Below, in pieces: positions 45,478-54,264 of a DNA stretch of 64,000 nucleotides (position 1 is its first letter; each line of letters opens with the position of its first letter). A program made the translations under genes and the position numbers. Below the pieces are notes generated by a model that worked only from the letters and a program-made list of their open reading frames with translations, searched no databases and had not been told where the DNA came from. Origin of the DNA: JAEUIV01 sp033763795 (GTDB lineage: Bacteria; Planctomycetota; Phycisphaerae; Phycisphaerales; UBA1924). The stretch covers positions 56,527 to 120,526 of the forward strand of contig JANRJV010000032.1 of the NCBI GenBank assembly GCA_033763795.1, given 5' to 3'.

Positions 45478-46278
45478 TCACAGGCTCCGCAGCGCCCGCC
45501 GGCAGATCCGCGCCGTCGCCGCGCTCTCCGACTCGCGCTCCCACCGCGCGCACACCCCGCGCACCCACTCCGGGTGCGACTTGCCCGCGTCGTTCAGCCA
45601 GTTCGCCACCGAGTCCTGCACGTACTTCGCGCCGTCGGCCCGCAGCGGCTCCAGCAGCACCAGCCCGCTCGTCGGATCGCGCTTCAGCTCGTTCAGGTGC
45701 GCGCACCACACCCCCCGAGGCCGCGTGATCTCGCTCGCGTACCGCCGCACGTTCGCCGACCGGTGCCCCGTCCAGGGCCACAGCGCGCGGATCGCGCCCG
45801 GCAGATCCGCCGCCACATGAGGCCGCAGCGCGATCCACGCCCACTCGCGCACCCCCGCGTTCGCGTCGTCCGCCAGCGGCTTCACGCGCTTCAGCCGCTC
45901 CGCAAGCGTCAGCCCCGGCGCCTCGGCCAGCAGATACGCCGCCCACCCGCGCACCGTGTCCGACCGGTGCGCCGCCAGCCCATCGAACATCCCGATGCCC
46001 CCGTGCTCGAGAAGCTCGACCCCCGCCGCCCTCATCCGCGCGATGATGCCTCCCGCCCGCCCGACGCGCGCCGCCCGCCGCGGATCGATCTCCGGCGCCG
46101 CCGCACGGATCAGCTTCGCGAAGTCGACCGTCAGAATCTCCGACAGCGTCAGCGCCTCGATCTCGCCCCGGTTCAGGCGGGCCCGCACCGCCGGCGTCAC
46201 GTCCGCCATCCGCCGCGCGCCCTTGCGCGCCGCCCCCTCCTGCCCCGCCGCCGTGGCCGCCGCCGCCCTCTTCGCCAT
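45478..46278 (-). CDS. AlkD-like HEAT-repeat DNA alkylation repair protein
   Basis: 266 aa, all-alpha. The block VREWAWIALRPHV...LWPWTGHRSANVRRYASEITRPRGVW and the later KYVQDSVANWLNDAGK match DNA-alkylation-repair (AlkC/AlkD) HEAT-repeat proteins, which excise or recognise bulky or alkylated bases. The N-terminus is Ala/Arg rich (AKRAAAATAAGQEGAARKGARR), fitting DNA binding. AGGAGG five bases before ATG 46278 fixes the start. The gene diverges from the fatty-acid set. Whether the catalytic Trp/Asp residues of AlkD are kept could not be decided by eye. Confidence 0.72.
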   Translation of the reverse strand: MAKRAAAATAAGQEGAARKGARRMADVTPAVRARLNRGEIEALTLSEILTVDFAKLIRAAAPEIDPRRAARVGRAGGIIARMRAAGVELLEHGGIGMFDGLAAHRSDTVRGWAAYLLAEAPGLTLAERLKRVKPLADDANAGVREWAWIALRPHVAADLPGAIRALWPWTGHRSANVRRYASEITRPRGVWCAHLNELKRDPTSGLVLLEPLRADGAKYVQDSVANWLNDAGKSHPEWVRGVCARWERESESAATARICRRALRSL

Positions 46279-46341
46279 GCCCGCCTCCTGCCCCTCCGAT
46301 TTTGCCCGCCCTGCCCACGGCCCGCCGATTATCCTCGCCCC

Positions 46342-46746
46342 ATGCACTTCGCGCTCGTCGATCGCGTGCTCGAGCTCTCACCCGAGCGCATTGTGACCGT
46401 CAAGCAGGTCACCGCCGCCGAGGAATATCTCCAGGATCACTTCCCCAGCTTCCCCGTGCTGCCGGGCGTGCTGATGCTCGAAGCGATGGTCCAGGCCGCG
46501 CGGTTCCTCCTCGAATCGCTCGACCCCTCCCTCTCCCGCCACGTCCTGGGCTCCGTCCGCGCCCTCAAGTACGGCACGTTCGTCCGACCGGGCGACACCC
46601 TCCGCGTCGAGATCACGCTCCTCAAGGCCGACGCCGGCCGATACGACTTCAAGGGCGCCGGCGTCGTCCTCAGGCCCGACGCAGCCCCCCACGCGGAGCC
46701 GCCCTCGTGCGTCTCGGGCCGCTTTGCCCTCCGGCCCGTGCTCTGA
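46342..46746 (+). CDS. FabZ-like 3-hydroxyacyl-ACP dehydratase
   Basis: 134 aa hot-dog-fold protein. DHFPSFPVLPGVLMLEAMVQAARF contains the catalytic His33 and Glu47 of FabA/FabZ. Function: dehydration of 3-hydroxyacyl-ACP in fatty-acid or related synthesis. It is first of three rightward genes (dehydratase, ACP, dehydratase). The PLP-like downstream text ends in an Ala/Pro tail (VVLRPDAAPHAEPPS), longer than in E. coli FabZ. Confidence 0.88.
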   Translation: MHFALVDRVLELSPERIVTVKQVTAAEEYLQDHFPSFPVLPGVLMLEAMVQAARFLLESLDPSLSRHVLGSVRALKYGTFVRPGDTLRVEITLLKADAGRYDFKGAGVVLRPDAAPHAEPPSCVSGRFALRPVL

Positions 46747-46832
46747 TCGAGCCCCGCCCCGCTTCCCCGCTCCCTGCACGCCGGGCTCAAAACCGCAATA
46801 ATGCTCCGGCAAACGCCTCCCAAGGAAGACGC

Positions 46833-47228
46833 ATGACCCGAGACGAGATTTTCGACAAGATTCGCGAGGTGCTCGTCGACGCCCTGGGCGTCGATGAAGA
46901 CGAAGTCACCGAGTCCGCGCGCCTCACCTCAGACCTCGGCGCCGAGTCCATCGACTTCCTCGACATCACCTTCAAGCTCGAGCAGGCCTTCGGCGTCAAG
47001 ATCCCCCAGGGCGAGCTCTTCCCCGACAACGCCGCCCAGGATCCCCGCTTCGTCCAGAACGGCATGGTGACCCCCGAGGGCATCGCCGAGATGAAAAAGC
47101 GCTTGCCCCACGTCGACTTCGCCCACTTCGCCAAGGAACCAAAGCTCGCCCAGATCGGCAACCTCTTCACCGTCGGCGTGCTCGTCAGGTACGTCGAGCG
47201 CAAGCTCGGGGCCGCCGCCGCCGCCTGA
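46833..47228 (+). CDS. Acyl carrier protein, extended form
   Basis: 131 aa, longer than the usual ~80. LTSDLGAESIDFLDITFKLEQAFGVKI holds the 4'-phosphopantetheine serine at residue 39 (ES-I instead of DSL). An insertion of about 45 residues (ELFPDNAAQDPRFVQNGMVTPEGIAEM and onward) separates this from the last helix (GVLVRYVERKLG). AAGGAAG upstream supports the ATG. Position between two dehydratases suggests a dedicated carrier, not the housekeeping AcpP. Confidence 0.9.
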   Translation: MTRDEIFDKIREVLVDALGVDEDEVTESARLTSDLGAESIDFLDITFKLEQAFGVKIPQGELFPDNAAQDPRFVQNGMVTPEGIAEMKKRLPHVDFAHFAKEPKLAQIGNLFTVGVLVRYVERKLGAAAAA

Positions 47229-47285
47229 ATCCCGGCCCGGCCCCCGCACCCCCCACCGACCGGCCCCACGCCTCAGGATCATCCC

Positions 47286-47816
47286 GTGCGCTGGATGTGG
47301 ATCGACAGGGTGCTCGAGCTGATCCCCGGCCAGCGCCTGGTCGCCATCAAGAACGTCAGCCTCGCCGAGGAACACCTGCACGATCACTTCCCGGCCCGGG
47401 GCCCGCTCCCCGCGTCCCCCGTGATGCCCGCCGCGCTGATCGTCGAGGGGATGGCCCAGTCCGCCGGCCTGCTCGTGGGCCACGCCGGCGCCTTCAGGGA
47501 AAAGGTCGTCCTGGCCAAGGTCTCGTCCGTCGAGCTCTCCCGCGACGCGAGGCCCGGCGACACCCTCCGCTACACCGCCACCGTCGAGCGCCTCGATCCC
47601 ACAGGCGCCTCAACCAAGGGGCTCGTCGAGCTGATCAGCCACACCGCCTCCGGACCCGCGCCCGCCGTCGAGATCGGCCGCATCGACCTGATGTTCAGCC
47701 ACCTCGACCGCAACATGGCCGGCGCCCAGTTCCCCGAGCACAACTTCGTCTTCGGCGAGGCCTTCAGGACCCTGCTCACATCCAGCGGGATCGCGCACGG
47801 GGCCGCCCCCGCCTGA
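47286..47816 (+). CDS. Second FabZ-like dehydratase
   Basis: 176 aa, hot-dog fold. DHFPARGPLPASPVMPAALIVEGMAQSAG keeps His34 and Glu54 of the FabZ active site. The spacing between them is 6 residues longer than in the first dehydratase. GTG 47286 gives MRWMWIDRVLEL, and ATG 47295 is an alternative. It ends 10 bases before the convergent amidase gene. The product may be a ketosynthase partner elsewhere. Confidence 0.85.
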   Translation: MRWMWIDRVLELIPGQRLVAIKNVSLAEEHLHDHFPARGPLPASPVMPAALIVEGMAQSAGLLVGHAGAFREKVVLAKVSSVELSRDARPGDTLRYTATVERLDPTGASTKGLVELISHTASGPAPAVEIGRIDLMFSHLDRNMAGAQFPEHNFVFGEAFRTLLTSSGIAHGAAPA

Positions 47817-47826
47817 CGAGCCGGCC

Positions 47827-48573
47827 TCACGCCCGCGCGATCTGACCGCTCGTCCGCAGCGCGTTGATCCGCGGCTGCAGGAAGTTGCCCGGGCACTCCG
47901 TCGGGCCCAGCTCGCGGTGCGTGTACACCCGGCCCACGTTCACGCGGTAGGTCCGCATCTGGCTGTTCACGAAGCGGTCGAGGGCCGCCAGCTGCGTGTC
48001 GGTGGGCTGCTGCTCCATGTAGTTGCCCAGCATGCACACCCCCAGGTTCCCCTGGTTGGTCGCCTTGACGTGCGCCCCCTGCCACTCCAGCGTGCGGCCC
48101 TGCCAGACGCGCCCCGCCGGATCGATCAGATAGTGGTAGCCGATGTCCCCGAACCCGCGGTCCAGGTGGGCCCGTCGGATCTGCTCCAGCCGCGCCGACG
48201 CCGCACCACGGTCGGTCGAGGTGAACGCGTCCATGCCGTCATGATGGATCGTGATGCGGTAGTAGGGCTGGGCCGGGTCCATCCGCGAGGGGATCGGCGC
48301 GCCCGAGGCCCACTCGCTGCGGGAAATGATGTTGGTGGGGAGCGCCGGCCCGGCCTTGGGCGGCGTCTTGGGTTGGGCCTTGGGGCTGGGGGGCTTGGGG
48401 TAGTGCAGATCCCTGTTGGGCCAGTTGATGCCGGGCTCGGCGGAGGCCGTCTTGGTGCCCGAGCCGCAACCGGAAAGCAGCGCCGCCAGCGATGCGAACC
48501 CCGCGCTCGCGACCGCTCCACGCACGAGAGCCTCGCGACGACGCACCAGATCGGAAGTGGGATCACTGTTCAC
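47827..48573 (-). CDS. Lipoprotein N-acetylmuramoyl-L-alanine amidase (Amidase_2/PGRP)
   Basis: 248 aa. RRREALVRG and hydrophobic residues lead to LLSGC (Cys36), a lipobox, with a twin-arginine flavour. After a Pro/Lys-rich linker comes the amidase_2 domain: ITIHHDGMD (zinc ligands His110/111), GFGDIGYHYLID, THREL (His219) and ECPGN (Cys227), the zinc set of T7 lysozyme-like amidases. It cleaves the stem peptide from peptidoglycan. The start is GTG (AAC follows); no strong Shine-Dalgarno site is seen. Confidence 0.88.
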   Translation of the reverse strand: MNSDPTSDLVRRREALVRGAVASAGFASLAALLSGCGSGTKTASAEPGINWPNRDLHYPKPPSPKAQPKTPPKAGPALPTNIISRSEWASGAPIPSRMDPAQPYYRITIHHDGMDAFTSTDRGAASARLEQIRRAHLDRGFGDIGYHYLIDPAGRVWQGRTLEWQGAHVKATNQGNLGVCMLGNYMEQQPTDTQLAALDRFVNSQMRTYRVNVGRVYTHRELGPTECPGNFLQPRINALRTSGQIARA

Positions 48574-48641
48574 GGTTTCACCATCGACGCGTCGCCGACC
48601 AACGCTTGATTCTAGATGCGGGCCGCGCCCGCTGCGCCCGT

Positions 48642-50579
48642 ATGATTGGCCGCGTGGCGACCAGACGCGAGCAATCCGAGACGTTCCCCGCCTCTCAGCC
48701 CCGGGCCTCCGCCCGGCCGACCACCGTCCCCGCCGCGGCCCCGACGCCGCTGGGCGTCCAGTATCTCCCGCAGGCGTCCACCTTCTCCGTCTTCGCCGAG
48801 TGCGAGTCGATCCGCCTCCGGCTGGTCCACCCCGGCTCCCGCGCGCTGCTCGTCCGGCCCATGCTCCCCGTCCGCGCCGAGCCGGGCGTCTGGTCCGTCA
48901 CCGTCGACGGCGACTGGCGCGGCTGGAGCTACAGCTTCGAGTTCGAGCGCCAGGGACGGACCTTCGCCGACGTCCTCGATCCCTGGGCCAGGCTCGTCCG
49001 CGAGGGCCGCGCCTACGTCTCGGCCGACGCCACCCGCGTCTCGCCCAGGCCCCGCATGGACCCTGCCGAAGCCATCATCTACGAGCTGCACATCCGCGAC
49101 TTCACCCGCGACCCCTCCAGCGGCGTGCGCCCCGACTGGCGCGGCCGCTACCTCGGCCTCACCCAGACCGGCACGAAGCTCGACGGCACCGCCTGCTGCA
49201 CGGGCCTCGACCACATCGTCGAGCTGGGCGTCACCGTCGTCCAGCTCATGCCGGTCCACTCCTTCACCCTCCCCTACAACCCCGAGTACGAGTGGGGCTA
49301 CATGCCCGCGGACTTCAACGCGCCCCACGCCGGTTACGCCTCCGGGCTCGAGCTCGAGGCACCCATCCGCGAGTTCAAGCGCATGGTCTCGGCCCTGCAC
49401 GAGCGCGGCCTGCGCGTCACCCTCGACGTCGTCTACAACCACACCTCCGAGAAGTGGCCCGCCCGACTCCGCTCCCTCATGGCCCTTGCTCCGGGCGAAT
49501 ACTTCCGCTTCAAGGACGACGGCACCCCCTGGAACGGCAGCAGCTGCGGCAACGAGTTCCGATCCGACTCCCCGCAGGGCCGGCGCTTCATCGTCGAATC
49601 ATGCCGCTACTGGGTCGAGGAGTTCGGCGTCGACGGCTTCCGCTTCGACCTCATGGGCCTCATCGACCGCGAGACCATGCGCCAGGTCGCCCACACCCTC
49701 CACGCCATCGACCCCACCATCCTCGTCTACGGCGAGCCCTGGGCCGGCGGGCCCACCCCCATCGACATCACAAAGAAGGGCGTCCAGCGCTCGCTGGGCT
49801 TCGGCGCCTTCAACGATGACTTCCGCGACGGCATGCGCGGCGAGGTCTTCAAGCCCAAGGAGCCCGGCTTCCTCGCAGGGGGCGTGGGCATCGACCGCTG
49901 CAAGTCGGGCGTGCTGGCCGGGGTCTCAAGCTGGACCGATTCGCCGCTGGAGTGCATCAACTACCTGGAGTGCCACGACAACCACACGCTCGCCGACCGG
50001 CTGGCGCTCTCGGCGGCCGCCGAGCCGCCGGCCCCGCGCCCGGGCCCGCGGCAGCGCGCCGAGATGAGCAAGATGGGCGCGATCGCGCTGCTGGCCAGCC
50101 AGGGGATCCCGTTCCTGCACTCGGGGCAGGAGTTCGGGCGCAGCAAGTCCGGCGAGGACAACACCTACAACCTGGGCGACCAGATCAACAACATCCGCTG
50201 GGCCGACAAGGCCGAGCAGCACCACATGTACGACCTCTACCGCGAGGCCGTCAGGCTCCGCCGCCAGCATCCGCTCTTCAGGCTGCCCACGCGCGAGCTC
50301 GTCCTCAAGGCGGTCAGGTTCCTCGATGACGACCTGAAGCTCGCGCTGCCCGCGCGCACCATGGGCTGGATGATCGAAGACCCCACGGGCAAGGACACGT
50401 GGGCCGCGGCCCTCGTCCTGCTCAACGGCGGAGCCGAGACGGTCAAGATGCCGCTGCCGGGGGCGGCGCCCTGGAAGCTGCGCACGTTCGACGGGCAGGT
50501 CGAGCTCCCGGGGGGCGAGCATCGCGGCACGTTCGAGTTGCCGGCGCACTGGGCCGCGGTGCTCTACCGCGAGCGCTGA
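48642..50579 (+). CDS. Type I pullulanase / glycogen debranching GH13 enzyme
   Basis: 645 aa. An N-terminal CBM48-like beta domain (TFSVFAECESIRLRLVHPG, YSFEFERQGRTFADV) precedes a GH13 catalytic domain. YEWGYMP matches the pullulanase YNWGYDP block, region I is LDVVYNHTSE, DGFRFDLMGLID carries the nucleophile Asp, and YGEPWAGG the acid/base Glu. ECHDNHTLADRL is region IV. It cleaves alpha-1,6 branches of glycogen or pullulan. The last third has more Leu CTG and G-ending codons than the first, at the place where strand composition shifts. Confidence 0.9.
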   Translation: MIGRVATRREQSETFPASQPRASARPTTVPAAAPTPLGVQYLPQASTFSVFAECESIRLRLVHPGSRALLVRPMLPVRAEPGVWSVTVDGDWRGWSYSFEFERQGRTFADVLDPWARLVREGRAYVSADATRVSPRPRMDPAEAIIYELHIRDFTRDPSSGVRPDWRGRYLGLTQTGTKLDGTACCTGLDHIVELGVTVVQLMPVHSFTLPYNPEYEWGYMPADFNAPHAGYASGLELEAPIREFKRMVSALHERGLRVTLDVVYNHTSEKWPARLRSLMALAPGEYFRFKDDGTPWNGSSCGNEFRSDSPQGRRFIVESCRYWVEEFGVDGFRFDLMGLIDRETMRQVAHTLHAIDPTILVYGEPWAGGPTPIDITKKGVQRSLGFGAFNDDFRDGMRGEVFKPKEPGFLAGGVGIDRCKSGVLAGVSSWTDSPLECINYLECHDNHTLADRLALSAAAEPPAPRPGPRQRAEMSKMGAIALLASQGIPFLHSGQEFGRSKSGEDNTYNLGDQINNIRWADKAEQHHMYDLYREAVRLRRQHPLFRLPTRELVLKAVRFLDDDLKLALPARTMGWMIEDPTGKDTWAAALVLLNGGAETVKMPLPGAAPWKLRTFDGQVELPGGEHRGTFELPAHWAAVLYRER

Positions 50580-50618
50580 GCCGCGCGCGGCGGCGCCGCG
50601 GCGCGCCGGAACACTCGG

Positions 50619-50972
50619 TTACAGCAGCGCGCTCTCGACCGAGGGCGCGATGGGCATGAGCTCGATCAGCCGCGCGCGGTCGAGCACGCCGAAGACCGGG
50701 GGCGACGGCCCGACCAGTCGCACCTCGCCCCCCCTGTGCTTGAGCCCGCGGTGCAGTTTCACCAGCGCCGCCATGCCCACGCTCGAAATGAACGAGAGCT
50801 TCGAGATATCGACGACGACCCGCAGCGGCGCCTGGCCAAGCACCTGCGCCACCGCGCGTTCGAGCTGCGCCGCATCATCGATGCTCACGGAGCCGACGAG
50901 GCGCAGCACGAGGCTCGGCGGAGTTCCCGGGGCGTGAGTCGCCTGGTCGATGCTGAATGTCAGATCACTCAC
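50619..50972 (-). CDS. STAS-domain anti-sigma factor antagonist
   Basis: 117 aa, a stand-alone STAS fold like SpoIIAA/RsbV. VVVDISKLSFISSVGMAALVKLH has the phosphorylatable serine region (Ser63/64) before the SVGM helix. No anti-sigma kinase or phosphatase is adjacent, so the partner is unknown. The Shine-Dalgarno site is weak. Confidence 0.85.
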   Translation of the reverse strand: MSDLTFSIDQATHAPGTPPSLVLRLVGSVSIDDAAQLERAVAQVLGQAPLRVVVDISKLSFISSVGMAALVKLHRGLKHRGGEVRLVGPSPPVFGVLDRARLIELMPIAPSVESALL

Positions 50973-51165
50973 GGCGCGATTCCTTCCCGAGGCCGGGTTC
51001 CGGTGAGGCCCGGCATGTCGGAGTTCCGGAGACCGGGGGACCGGGGGGACCGGGGGGACCGGGGGTCGGTGGTCCGGGGGGGAAGTAGTGAGCCGCCCCC
51101 GGTTACGGAGAAGTCTAACCCTGTGGGCGGCGGCGCGTCCGCCGGCGGACCCGCCGGGCCGACGG
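50973..51165. repeat. G-rich tandem repeat in STAS-CPBP intergenic region
   Basis: From about 51030 to 51083 the + strand is a tandem of GACCGGGG-type units of 8-9 bases with runs of four to seven G. It could form G-quadruplexes and is a slippage site. The rest of the gap has inverted GC repeats but no gene. Confidence 0.6.
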
Positions 51166-52695
51166 TCAGCCCATCACCAGCACCAGCAGAATCCCTACAA
51201 AGCCGTTGTTGAGCGCGTGGCCCGCCATGCACGCCAGCAGCGACCCCCGCCACTCGCGGATGAGGGCGAGGTTGACGCCGATCGCCCCGACGACAGGCAC
51301 GCCCAGCACGCCCTGCGGATGGATGATGGCAAAGAGCACCGCACTGACGACCGCCGCCAGGGGCAGGGCCCAGCGGCGCCTGAGGTGGGCCAGCAGCGCG
51401 CCCCTGAAGAAGGTCTCCTCGACGACGGGGGCCCAGACCGTCAGCAGGAGCAGCAGCTCGAGCGTCCCCCAGAAGCTCTGCCCGCCGAACTCGCCGGCCA
51501 CGGGATGCGCGGCGTCGCCCCGCGTGAGCACGGTGAGCACGAGCGTGATGCACACGCCCACTCCCAGCAGCGGCAGTCCCGCGATGTACCCCACCACGCC
51601 GGCGGCCAGCTCGCGCATCACGCCGCGGCCCGAGTGCCAGCCCAGCCCCGCGCGCCACGCGTCCGCGCCCGCGCCGCGAACCAGGGGCCAGAAGGCCACC
51701 AGCAGCACGCTCCACAGGATGGGCGTCCGCAGCGGAAGGCCCGTCAGGTCCGACAGCGGCCCAGCCGCCAGCGAAGCGCCCAGGAAGACGATCATGAACA
51801 GCGCGAAGGTCTCGAGAAACACGCCGCGAAGACCGGGCGGCATGCTGCGCAGCGGGCCGGCGCTGCGCTTGAACCCCGACGTCAGGCGTCCCTGGGCCAG
51901 CAGCACGAGCATCACGATGAAGAGCACGAGGCCCGCCAGCCCGGCCAGCACGATCGCGACCGCCGCGACCGACACCGCGATGACCGAGCGGACGCCCGCG
52001 GCGCGCATCGCCTTGCGGAAGGGGTCGCTCGCGTCGCCGCCGAAGGAGAGAGCCACCTGCGCGAACCAGCCGTGACGCTCGACGAGCCGGGCCCGGGCCG
52101 CGGCGTCGAGCGGCGCGTCGGCGCCCCGGCCCGTCTCGTAGATGCGGCGCAGGGCCGCGACATCCTGCAGGAGCGCCGCCCGGGCCGCGTCGTCCTCGAC
52201 GAACCAGGCGTCGGCGGGCAGGGCCGCCTCGCCGCGGCGGGCCTCGGGGATGACGCGCTGCTCGATCTCTTTCTGTGCAGCGTCGAGAACCTCTTGCGCG
52301 GCGGCCGCTCCGCGCACCTCGCCCATGACCGCCGCATAGCGCAGCCGGTCGAGCGGCGAGTGGACCTGCTGCTGCGACGCCGGCTGCGCACCGGCCGCGG
52401 CGGCGGCTCCGCCGATGGTGTGCAGCCCGATATCCATGCGGGCGGCGAACTCAAGCATGACGCTGGGGGCCTCGCCGGGCGGCGGCAGGGTCCGGGCCTG
52501 GCCCTTGCTCGTGGCGTGGCCCGCAGCCAGCAGGCCGCAGATCGCGAGCACCGGGAGCCACCAGAGGATCGCCAGCCGTGCGGCGAGCGACCGGGGCGGC
52601 AGGGCAGGCCGCGGCTCTCCGGCGGGCGGCGGCGGCGGAGGGCCGGCGTCGTCGCGGGCGGCCGGGGAAAAGGACGCGTCCTGCGGGTCGGTCAT
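51166..52695 (-). CDS. CPBP-family intramembrane metalloprotease (CAAX/Abi)
   Basis: 509 aa with about ten hydrophobic segments. The protease motifs are VEETFFRG (about residue 425; EE plus Arg), FAIIHPQG (His) and MAGHALNNG (His, Asn), all present. A Pro-rich N-terminal region (~37 residues) precedes the first helix, and an Ala/Glu-rich soluble stretch (residues ~100-190) lies between helices. CPBP enzymes process prenylated or signal-bearing proteins; target unknown. Confidence 0.85.
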   Translation of the reverse strand: MTDPQDASFSPAARDDAGPPPPPPAGEPRPALPPRSLAARLAILWWLPVLAICGLLAAGHATSKGQARTLPPPGEAPSVMLEFAARMDIGLHTIGGAAAAAGAQPASQQQVHSPLDRLRYAAVMGEVRGAAAAQEVLDAAQKEIEQRVIPEARRGEAALPADAWFVEDDAARAALLQDVAALRRIYETGRGADAPLDAAARARLVERHGWFAQVALSFGGDASDPFRKAMRAAGVRSVIAVSVAAVAIVLAGLAGLVLFIVMLVLLAQGRLTSGFKRSAGPLRSMPPGLRGVFLETFALFMIVFLGASLAAGPLSDLTGLPLRTPILWSVLLVAFWPLVRGAGADAWRAGLGWHSGRGVMRELAAGVVGYIAGLPLLGVGVCITLVLTVLTRGDAAHPVAGEFGGQSFWGTLELLLLLTVWAPVVEETFFRGALLAHLRRRWALPLAAVVSAVLFAIIHPQGVLGVPVVGAIGVNLALIREWRGSLLACMAGHALNNGFVGILLVLVMG

Positions 52696-53062
52696 GGGCG
52701 TACCATCATTGCGGCCCTAGGGCGGACCGGTTGCGGAGAAAGCGGCCGCGCGTCCCCCCGTGGGGGCGGAGCTTGAACTGAACCGTTCGTCAGGGTACGC
52801 TTCCCCTCCCCTCTGGCAGCCGGTCCGGCCGCCGGACGGGATACATCCTGAGTTTCGGGCTCGCGACACGTGCCCGGCGTCCCGTTTCGGCGGGGGCCGG
52901 ATGCTCCGGCGGGCACGAGAGGCGGCTTGTGCCTCTCGAAACCTGCGGTTCCCCGCTCGCGTGAGTCGAGCGTGTGAACAGGCAGGAGGTTTGGTTGTTC
53001 TTCGCGCCGCGGCCAGGGCCGGCCGCCGCTTCCCTCCGGCTTCTTCTGCAAGGGTCTTCGCC
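52696..53062. other. Divergent intergenic region, within the skew-transition zone
   Basis: About 367 bases between the leftward CPBP protease and rightward rplM. It has a lower GC stretch at 52770-52790 (GAACTGAACCGTTCGTCAGG) and several short hairpins (for example GCCGGTCCGGCC). No DnaA-box cluster or AT-rich unwinding element was seen. rplM promoter should be here. Confidence 0.4.
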
Positions 53063-53500
53063 ATGCGTCAGACAACGTTCGTCAAGAGCCACGAGCCCTT
53101 CGCCGGTCGCGTGTGGCGTCACGTCGATGCCGACGGCAAGCGTCTCGGCCGGCTGGCGACCGAGATCGCCACGGTGCTCATGGGCAAGCACCGCCCCACG
53201 TACACCCCCCACGTTGATACGGGCGACTTCGTGATCGTCACCAACGCGGAGAAGATCGTGATGACGGGGCGCAAGGCCGAGCAGGCCACGCGGACCCGTT
53301 ACACCGGGTACCCCGGCGGTCTGTACACCACGACGCTGGGTCAGCTCCGCGAGAACAAGCCCGAGGAGCTGATCGAGGTCGCGGTGCGGCGCATGCTGCC
53401 CAAGGGGCGGCTGGGCCGGCAGATGCTGACCAAGCTCCGCGTCTTCAAGGGCCCCTCGCATCCGCACGCGGCCCAGCAGCCCATTCCGCTGGAAGTGTGA
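53063..53500 (+). CDS. rplM: Ribosomal protein uL13
   Basis: 145 aa, complete. KRLGRLATEIATVLMGKHRPTYTPHVDTGDFVIVTNAEKIVMTGRK is typical L13, as is LPKGRLGRQMLTKLRVFKGPSHPHAAQQP at the end. Large-subunit assembly protein. It starts an rplM-rpsI pair with 79 bases between the genes, the usual bacterial arrangement. ATG 53063; a longer upstream frame has no family match. Confidence 0.97.
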   Translation: MRQTTFVKSHEPFAGRVWRHVDADGKRLGRLATEIATVLMGKHRPTYTPHVDTGDFVIVTNAEKIVMTGRKAEQATRTRYTGYPGGLYTTTLGQLRENKPEELIEVAVRRMLPKGRLGRQMLTKLRVFKGPSHPHAAQQPIPLEV

Positions 53501-53579
53501 CTTCCGGCGATGTGTGATCCATCCCCGTTCTCCGCGATGTCCGCGACACTCTTTCACTGATCCCTGAGCACCACACTCC

Positions 53580-54080
53580 ATGAGCACCCTCGCCTCCGGC
53601 CTCGATCTCGCCGCCCCGGCCCAGACCTCGGCACCCGCCGCCGCGCCCAAGATGCCGGCCAAGCCCGACGCGCAGGGCTGGTGGTCGGGCACCGGCCGCC
53701 GCAAGACCGCCGTCGCCCGCGTCCGGCTGAAGCCCGCGACGGGCGAGGGGAAGGTCGTGATCCGCATCGACCGCAAGAAGTCCAAGACGGTGGCCGAGTA
53801 CTTCACCGAGCTGCGCGATCAGGCCGACGTGCACGCCCCCTTCAAGGTCACGAACACGCTGGGCAAGTTCGACGTCGTGGCCCGGTGCGCCGGCGGCGGC
53901 TTCATGGGTCAGGCCCAGGCGGTCCGCCTGGCGATCGCCCGTGCGCTCAAGGGGTATGACCCGAGCTTCGAGGACGCCCTGCGTGACCACGGCTTCCTGA
54001 CGCGTGACCCGCGCGAGGTCGAACGCAAGAAGTACGGCCAGGCCGGCGCCCGCCGTCGCTTCCAGTTCTCCAAGCGCTGA
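53580..54080 (+). CDS. rpsI: Ribosomal protein uS9
   Basis: 166 aa, with a ~33-residue Ala/Pro-rich N-terminal extension. The S9 core begins at GTGRRKTAVARVRL. VTNTLGKFDVVARCAGGGFMGQAQAVRLAIARAL and the end YGQAGARRRFQFSKR (positively charged tail contacting P-site tRNA) are conserved. Downstream of rplM and followed by a strong terminator. Confidence 0.96.
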   Translation: MSTLASGLDLAAPAQTSAPAAAPKMPAKPDAQGWWSGTGRRKTAVARVRLKPATGEGKVVIRIDRKKSKTVAEYFTELRDQADVHAPFKVTNTLGKFDVVARCAGGGFMGQAQAVRLAIARALKGYDPSFEDALRDHGFLTRDPREVERKKYGQAGARRRFQFSKR

Positions 54081-54110
54081 TCCGGTCGGCATCCTCCCTC
54101 AGCCTTTCCG

Positions 54111-54152
54111 CGACCGCGTGTCCTGCTTCCGGCACGCGGTCGTTTTCATTTT
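54111..54152 (+). terminator. Rho-independent terminator of rplM-rpsI
   Basis: CGACCGCGTG pairs with CACGCGGTCG around a 12-base loop and is followed by TTTTCATTTT. It lies 30 bases past the rpsI stop, rightward. Confidence 0.92.
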
Positions 54153-54264
54153 GCCGCGGGGGAGGCGCTGGAACGAGGGGCGGGCCGATCCCAACAATGC
54201 TGCGGGGCGGGACGGGTTTCTTCCGGGTCCCGCGCTCGGGTCGATCGGCACGCGGAGTCTCTCG

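Noticed and set aside
50041..50579. Horizontal transfer to explain the codon shift at the end of the pullulanase gene
   Set aside because: The change continues through all genes to the right on both strands, which is a strand-composition effect rather than a foreign island.
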